Assembly (NCBI GenBank): GCA_964467785.1
Contig: CAYXVB010000076.1
Location: 1 to 16,159, forward strand
Direction of reading: 5' to 3'
Length of the DNA stretch: 16,159 bases
Source of the DNA: CAYXVB01 sp964467785
Lineage (GTDB): Bacteria > Bdellovibrionota > UBA1018
Part shown: piece after piece, positions 12,070 to 16,159 of the stretch
Layout: each line of letters starts with the position of its first letter
Position numbering within the stretch: the first letter of the stretch is position 1
Notes under the pieces: generated by a model
Seen by the model: only the letters and a program-made list of their open reading frames with translations
Database searches by the model: none
Told to the model about the DNA's origin: nothing
Program-made: the position numbers and the translations under genes

Positions 12070-13083
12070 ATGGCCTATGAAAACTACGATGAGATGACCG
12101 GGCTCGAGAAATCGGCCCTCCTGCTGAACGTCCTGGGTAACCAGGTCACGGCGCAGATCTTCAAGAAGATGCGCGACAACGACGTCAAGCGCCTGGTGAG
12201 CGCGATGGGACAGGTGACCAAGGTTCCGATTCCCATCGTCAAGCAGGTGCTGGAGGACTTCTACACCGAGATCGCCGAGGAACAGAACCTGATCTTCGGC
12301 CATGCGCAGGGGCGCGACTTCGTCCTGCAAACCCTGGGCGAGGACCGCGCCAAGACCGTATTGGGCCAGCTCTCCGTGGTCGAAGGCTCCCGCACTCTCG
12401 AGGCGCTCGAGCTGGTCGACCCGCGAACTTTGGCCAACTTCCTGGTCAACGAGCATCCTCAGACCATCGCGCTCATCATGGCGCACCTGGAGCCCTCGAA
12501 AAAAACGGAGGTGCTCAAGCGTCTTCCGGAGGGGATCCAGACCGAAGTCGTGCTGCGTATCGCGTCGCTCGACTTCATCTCGCCAAACCTCATCGCGCAG
12601 GTCGACGAGGTGCTCAAGCAGGAGCTGGCGACTCTGGGCTCGATCGACACCCAGCAGCTGGGCGGCGTCTCGCCGATCGCCGAGATGCTCAACGTCATGG
12701 ACAAGAACAGCGAGCAGAACATCATGGCGCGCGTCGAGGAAAAAGATCCGCAGCTCGCCGAGGAAATCCGCAAGCTCATGTTCGTGTTCGAGGATATCAT
12801 CTACATCGACGACCGCGGCATGCAGTCGCTGCTCAAGGAAGTGGACAGCTCCAAGCTCACGCTGGCGCTCAAGACGGCGCCGGACGAGATCAAGGACAAG
12901 ATCTTCCGCAACATCTCCAAGCGCGCGGGCGACATGCTCCGCGAGGACCTGGAGGCGATGGGGCCGGTGCGTGTCTCCGACGTCGAAGCGGCGCAACAGG
13001 AGATCGTCAACGTGGCCAAGCGGCTTGAAGGCGAGGGTAAGATCATCATCAGCCGCGGCGGCGACGGTGACGCTCTCGTATGA
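12070..13083 (+). CDS. fliG: Flagellar motor switch protein FliG
   Basis: FliG is the rotor protein of the switch complex: its N-terminal domain binds FliF, its middle binds FliM, and its C-terminal helix carries the charges that meet the stator. All marks are visible in 337 residues: the FliM-binding EHPQT (128-132), the linker GGVSPIAEMLN (198-208), MFVFEDI (237-243), and the charged torque helix around R280, K284, R285, D288, R291, E292, D293 and R301. Length is usual (E. coli 331). Its TGA overlaps the fliH ATG (ATGA). Confidence 0.98.
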   Translation: MAYENYDEMTGLEKSALLLNVLGNQVTAQIFKKMRDNDVKRLVSAMGQVTKVPIPIVKQVLEDFYTEIAEEQNLIFGHAQGRDFVLQTLGEDRAKTVLGQLSVVEGSRTLEALELVDPRTLANFLVNEHPQTIALIMAHLEPSKKTEVLKRLPEGIQTEVVLRIASLDFISPNLIAQVDEVLKQELATLGSIDTQQLGGVSPIAEMLNVMDKNSEQNIMARVEEKDPQLAEEIRKLMFVFEDIIYIDDRGMQSLLKEVDSSKLTLALKTAPDEIKDKIFRNISKRAGDMLREDLEAMGPVRVSDVEAAQQEIVNVAKRLEGEGKIIISRGGDGDALV

Positions 13084-13976
13084 ATCGATTCAAGATCAAC
13101 GGCTTCGAAGTGCAGACCGAGAAAACTCAGGGCCAATCCCCGAAGGACCCACGCTCGGTGCGTGTCGAGGAAAAGCGCGTCCCGGTCGTCGAGAAATACG
13201 AGTTCACGCGCTTTGGCAAGCCGGGCACGCGCAACTACGGAGAGGTGAAGGCCCGCTTCGGCCCGCTGGCCTCGACCGATCCGGAGCGGCCTGATCGCAG
13301 CCAAAAGGACAGCCGGTTCGCGCTGAATGATCTCGTTCGCGGTCCGCTGTCGGTCGCGGAGGAGGAACGCCGTGCGATCGAAGTGATGGTGCAGGAGCGC
13401 CTCGCGGAGGTCATCGAAGAGGCGCGCCGCAAAGGGTACGACGCCGGGCGGGAGCAGGGCCTGAAGCAGGGGCATGACGAGGCTTTTGCCGAGTTCCAGC
13501 GACAGGCGGGGGAATATCTCGAGCGTTTTGAGGGATTGATCGGCGAGGCCGAGGGCCTCAAAGGCGAGATCTGGCGCGCCAACGAGCGTTACATGATCGA
13601 GCTGGTGTTCCGGACCGCCAAGATGGTCCTGCTGCGCGAGCTCAAGACTGACGAGCAGTACGTTTTGCGCCTCGCCCGGGAGCTGGTGGACCGTTCGGGT
13701 TTGCGCGACAACGTGCACATCATGGTGAGCCCGCAGGACCGCGCGATGATCGGCACGCTCAAGGAGAGCCTCGAGGCCTCGCTCGGGACGCTCAAGAATC
13801 TCACCGTCGAGGTCTCGAAGGAGATCTCGCCAGGAGGCTGTCGGATCGAGACGGATTGGAACACGATCGATGCCACGATCGACGGGCAGCTAGAGGCGGT
13901 GCACCAGGCCCTGCTCGGCGAGCTTGCGGCCGGCAAGGCGGAAGCGGGCCCGGCCGAAGGGCGGGGTGCGAAGTGA
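13080..13976 (+). CDS. fliH: Flagellar export stalk protein FliH
   Basis: FliH binds the export ATPase FliI and links it to the C-ring. The 298-residue protein has a disordered, charged N-terminal third, a long coiled coil (about 95-165) with the GxxxG-type stretch GYDAGREQGLKQG (120-132), and the C-terminal FliH/YscL domain ending EISPGGCRIETDWNTIDATI. It is longer than E. coli FliH (235), mostly through the N-terminus. The gene overlaps fliG by four bases (ATGA) and fliI by four (GTGA), so the three are probably translationally coupled. Confidence 0.93.
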   Translation: MNRFKINGFEVQTEKTQGQSPKDPRSVRVEEKRVPVVEKYEFTRFGKPGTRNYGEVKARFGPLASTDPERPDRSQKDSRFALNDLVRGPLSVAEEERRAIEVMVQERLAEVIEEARRKGYDAGREQGLKQGHDEAFAEFQRQAGEYLERFEGLIGEAEGLKGEIWRANERYMIELVFRTAKMVLLRELKTDEQYVLRLARELVDRSGLRDNVHIMVSPQDRAMIGTLKESLEASLGTLKNLTVEVSKEISPGGCRIETDWNTIDATIDGQLEAVHQALLGELAAGKAEAGPAEGRGAK

Positions 13977-15379
13977 GCTTTGAACTCGATCAGCCCCTGA
14001 TCGATACACGCTTGGCCAACGCCGCGCTTTATCGCGAGGCGGGCAAAGTCACCAAGACACTGGGCCTGGTGTACGAGGCGCATCTGCCTGGCGCCGCCGT
14101 GGGAAGCTTATGCCGGATCCTAAATTCGCCTGATCCCCGCACCACCGAAGGCGTGGATGCCGAGGTCGTGGGTTTTCGCGACAAGCGCGTGCTGCTGATG
14201 CCGTATGAGGAACTACGCGGCGTCAACAACGACAGCCTGGTCGTGCTGAGAAAGCGCGTGGCCTCCGTGCCCGTGGGCATGGCGCTTTTAGGCCGAGTGA
14301 TCGACGGACGCGGCGAGCCGATCGATGGCAAGGGCCCGCTAGTCCCGCTCGGGGTACGACTTGAGGAGCGCGGTCTCTACCAGACACCGACACACCCGCT
14401 CGAGCGCGAAGTGATTGAAGAGCCGATCGACGTGGGAGTCCGCGCGATCAACGGCCTATTGACTTGCGGCAAGGGCCAGCGCGTCGGCATCATGGCCGGT
14501 TCGGGCGTCGGTAAATCGGTGCTATTGGGTATGATGGCCCGCAACACCACGGCCGACATCAACGTGATCGGGCTGATCGGCGAGCGCGGGCGTGAAGTCC
14601 GCGAGTTCATCGAGCGCGATCTGGGGCCCGAAGGTCTGGCCCGTTCTGTGATCGTGGTCTCGACCTCGGACAAGTCGCCGCTGCAGCGAATGCGCGGGGC
14701 GTTCTTGGCGACGACCATTTCGGAGTATTTTCGCGATCAGGGTAAAGACGTCCTGCTTTTGATGGACTCGCTGACTCGCTTCTCGATGGCGCAAAGAGAG
14801 ATCGGCCTTTCGATGGGCGAGCCTCCCGCCTCCAAGGGGTACACGCCCAGCGTGTTCTCGACGCTTCCCAAGCTGCTCGAGCGCGCGGGCATGGCGCCCG
14901 GCAAGGGAAGCATCACCGGCTTTTACACGGTCCTCGTCGAGGGTGATGACATGGACGACCCTGTAGCCGATACGGCGCGGTCGATCCTGGACGGCCACAT
15001 CGTGCTGTCGCGCCGGATCGCGCAGCGCAACCACTTTCCGGCGATCGATGTGCTCTCGAGCGCGAGCCGCGTGATGAAAGCCGTGATCAGCAAGGATCAT
15101 TCGAAGTACGCGGGGCAGATCCGCGAATGGATGGCGCTCTATAACCAGGCCGAGGACTTGATCAATGTCGGCGCTTACGTGCGCGGGGCGAACGCCAAGA
15201 TCGACCAGGCCGTGGCGGTGATCGAACGGATCAACGGCTTTCTCCGGCAGGGCATCGACGAGCCCGGGCGCTATGACGAGACGTTCGGACAGATGTATTC
15301 GATCGTCCGTGCGGCGGAGAGCTACTCCGCGTCCATGCAGGCGGCGCAGCAGGGAGCCGGCGGCGCCGGACGAAGATAG
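13973..15379 (+). CDS. fliI: Flagellum-specific ATPase FliI
   Basis: FliI is the F1-beta-like ATPase of the flagellar export apparatus. In 468 residues it shows Walker A AGSGVGKS (175-182), GERGREV (203-209), Walker B VLLLMD (260-265), then SLTRFSMAQREIGLSMGEPP and SKGYTPSVF, all highly conserved in the family. The frame is open further upstream, but GTG at 13973 fits the family length (E. coli 457) and overlaps the fliH stop in GTGA; an earlier start would place extra residues over conserved fliH sequence. It is the last gene of the operon. No fliJ follows; a terminator and a convergent gene do. Confidence 0.97.
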   Translation: MSFELDQPLIDTRLANAALYREAGKVTKTLGLVYEAHLPGAAVGSLCRILNSPDPRTTEGVDAEVVGFRDKRVLLMPYEELRGVNNDSLVVLRKRVASVPVGMALLGRVIDGRGEPIDGKGPLVPLGVRLEERGLYQTPTHPLEREVIEEPIDVGVRAINGLLTCGKGQRVGIMAGSGVGKSVLLGMMARNTTADINVIGLIGERGREVREFIERDLGPEGLARSVIVVSTSDKSPLQRMRGAFLATTISEYFRDQGKDVLLLMDSLTRFSMAQREIGLSMGEPPASKGYTPSVFSTLPKLLERAGMAPGKGSITGFYTVLVEGDDMDDPVADTARSILDGHIVLSRRIAQRNHFPAIDVLSSASRVMKAVISKDHSKYAGQIREWMALYNQAEDLINVGAYVRGANAKIDQAVAVIERINGFLRQGIDEPGRYDETFGQMYSIVRAAESYSASMQAAQQGAGGAGRR

Positions 15380-15382
15380 CCG

Positions 15383-15420
15383 ATGCGAAGGGCGGTCCAC
15401 CGCATGAGACCGCCGCGCAT
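15383..15420. terminator. Bidirectional terminator between fliI and the convergent gene
   Basis: GGCGGTC (15391-15397) pairs with GACCGCC (15408-15414), and the outer arms ATGCG (15383-15387) and CGCAT (15416-15420) extend the stem across a small internal loop. A T-rich stretch (ATATTTGTTAAT) follows on the plus strand. The hairpin lies four bases after the fliI stop and ten before the end of the opposing gene, as expected of a shared terminator. The U-tract is imperfect. Confidence 0.6.
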
Positions 15421-15430
15421 ACGATATTTG

Positions 15431-16159
15431 TTAATCAGTGTCCCTCGGTCGGAAGACCCGTTCCGGTGGGGCTCCGGACTCGAGGCTCACCAGCTCTAAG
15501 TCGGGAGTGCGGAACTCGACTTCCCGCGCCTTGCGGATGATCAGAGTGTTGCCCTCGTATCCGAATTCGATTCCAGGGGGCGGTTTGAGGGAGAGCAAGT
15601 AGCTCTGGAGCGGGATATTCCGTCCTTGCACCTGGACCGTGGAGTGGGAAGTGAGAGTGATAAACGCTCGTCCTCCCGCATTAAGGATCCGGAGATACTT
15701 ATTCAGCACCTGGCTGACTCGCGTGGAGTAGGAGCCAGGCCCGAAGACATCGGAGATGAGATCCGCGCGTCCGAGTTCCTCATCGGGAATGTCCTCGATG
15801 TATCTCCCGCTGAGGTAGCGGAGCTGTTCGGGGGCTTTTTTTGGCTTTTTTCCGCTATAAACGACGCCGGTAACGCGGGCTTTTCCAGGGTGTCTCTCGA
15901 GGTATTGTGTGAGCGCGATCGCTTCGCCCGACCCGGCATCCAGCCAGTGCGATCCTGGCCCTAGACTTTTTAGAAACTGCATGAATTCGCGCGCAATGTA
16001 GACGTCGTATTCACCGAGAGTGCGCGATGTCACGAATGCGTTGAATTTGAGGCGCATTCGGAGCATGGCGTACTGAATCGAGCAGTTCCAGGGGGCTTCC
16101 TCGGATGAATAGGCGGTCGAGATCGATAGCTGGGCCGCTGCGGTGATTATGGTGACCGC
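15431..16159 (-). CDS. Putative exported SAM-methyltransferase-like protein, 5' end cut by window edge
   Basis: The minus frame runs from the window edge to TAA at 15433-15431 (242 codons visible). A class I methyltransferase fold is indicated by motif I HWLDAGSGEAIAL (visible residues 71-83), a downstream acidic strand RADLISDVFG and the late strand GGRAFITLTS; the substrate is unknown. An internal ATG at 16066 has no ribosome binding site. The 31 codons before it are open and read as the end of a signal peptide (AVTIITAAAQLSISTAYS, possible cleavage after AYS) followed by SEEAPWNCSIQYA. So the true start lies outside the window and the protein is probably exported, which is odd for a SAM-dependent enzyme. 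It is convergent with the flagellar operon and need not be related to it. Confidence 0.74.
   Translation of the reverse strand, partial: AVTIITAAAQLSISTAYSSEEAPWNCSIQYAMLRMRLKFNAFVTSRTLGEYDVYIAREFMQFLKSLGPGSHWLDAGSGEAIALTQYLERHPGKARVTGVVYSGKKPKKAPEQLRYLSGRYIEDIPDEELGRADLISDVFGPGSYSTRVSQVLNKYLRILNAGGRAFITLTSHSTVQVQGRNIPLQSYLLSLKPPPGIEFGYEGNTLIIRKAREVEFRTPDLELVSLESGAPPERVFRPRDTD

Noticed and set aside
11686..12996. 436-codon minus-strand frame opposite fliF and fliG
   Set aside because: Same artefact; it spans two clearly coding plus-strand genes and their junction and has low-complexity composition.
13856..13972. Upstream extension of fliI by 39 codons
   Set aside because: No suitable ribosome binding site and low-complexity Gly/Arg sequence; the GTG at 13973 overlapping the fliH stop fits the FliI family length.
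1..16159. tRNA or rRNA genes, CRISPR arrays, insertion sequences, phage or toxin-antitoxin genes
   Set aside because: None recognised on either strand. Apart from the window edges and the N-gap the region looks like stable chromosomal core.

Overview
The window comes from a GC-rich, flagellated Gram-negative (diderm) bacterium. The evidence is an Mla-type phospholipid-transport operon, a lipoprotein, and a basal-body/export operon in the order flgB-flgC-fliE-fliF-fliG-fliH-fliI next to a sigma-54 activator gene. The combination of gene order, high GC and a large periplasmic TPR protein suggests a Bdellovibrionota or other 'deltaproteobacterial' relative. That placement is inference and has moderate to low confidence.

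Layout. Positions 1-4598 are all on the minus strand. Reading in transcription order, a lipoprotein gene (4598-3987) is followed by mlaE (3974-3166, broken by a 10-N assembly gap), mlaF (3152-2388) and mlaD (2374-1568). Next come a 142-residue gene of unknown function (1419-991) and, behind its own promoter, a 17-codon ORF with an ideal Shine-Dalgarno sequence and a GNAT acetyltransferase that runs off the left edge (552-1). The gene-poor stretch 553-990 holds the promoter, the 17-codon ORF and a run of short inverted repeats I cannot assign.

From 4599 everything up to 15379 is on the plus strand. A near-consensus sigma-54 promoter (4780-4796) precedes a 987-residue secreted TPR protein. Its stop codon overlaps the start of a sigma-54 activator that has a complete AAA+ domain and Fis-type HTH but no receiver domain. 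Next is a structured 230-base gap with a second sigma-54-like promoter (about 8971-8986), then the seven-gene flagellar operon. A strong hairpin at 15383-15420 closes it. A convergent minus-strand gene (15431 to the right edge) encodes an apparently exported SAM-methyltransferase-like protein.

How it may work together (inference). The sigma-54 activator is encoded between two sigma-54-type promoters, one in front of its own operon and one in front of flgB. Both promoters carry an upstream dyad of the form CGGCA-N5-(T/C)GCC, so a positive feedback and feed-forward circuit for flagellar assembly is plausible. The TPR protein has a signal peptide, a beta-rich N-terminal region and TPRs, a layout that recalls PflA-type periplasmic motor scaffolds. 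The Mla genes would move phospholipids between the two membranes. The usual Mla partners MlaA, MlaB and MlaC are not in the window, and a lipoprotein leads the operon instead.
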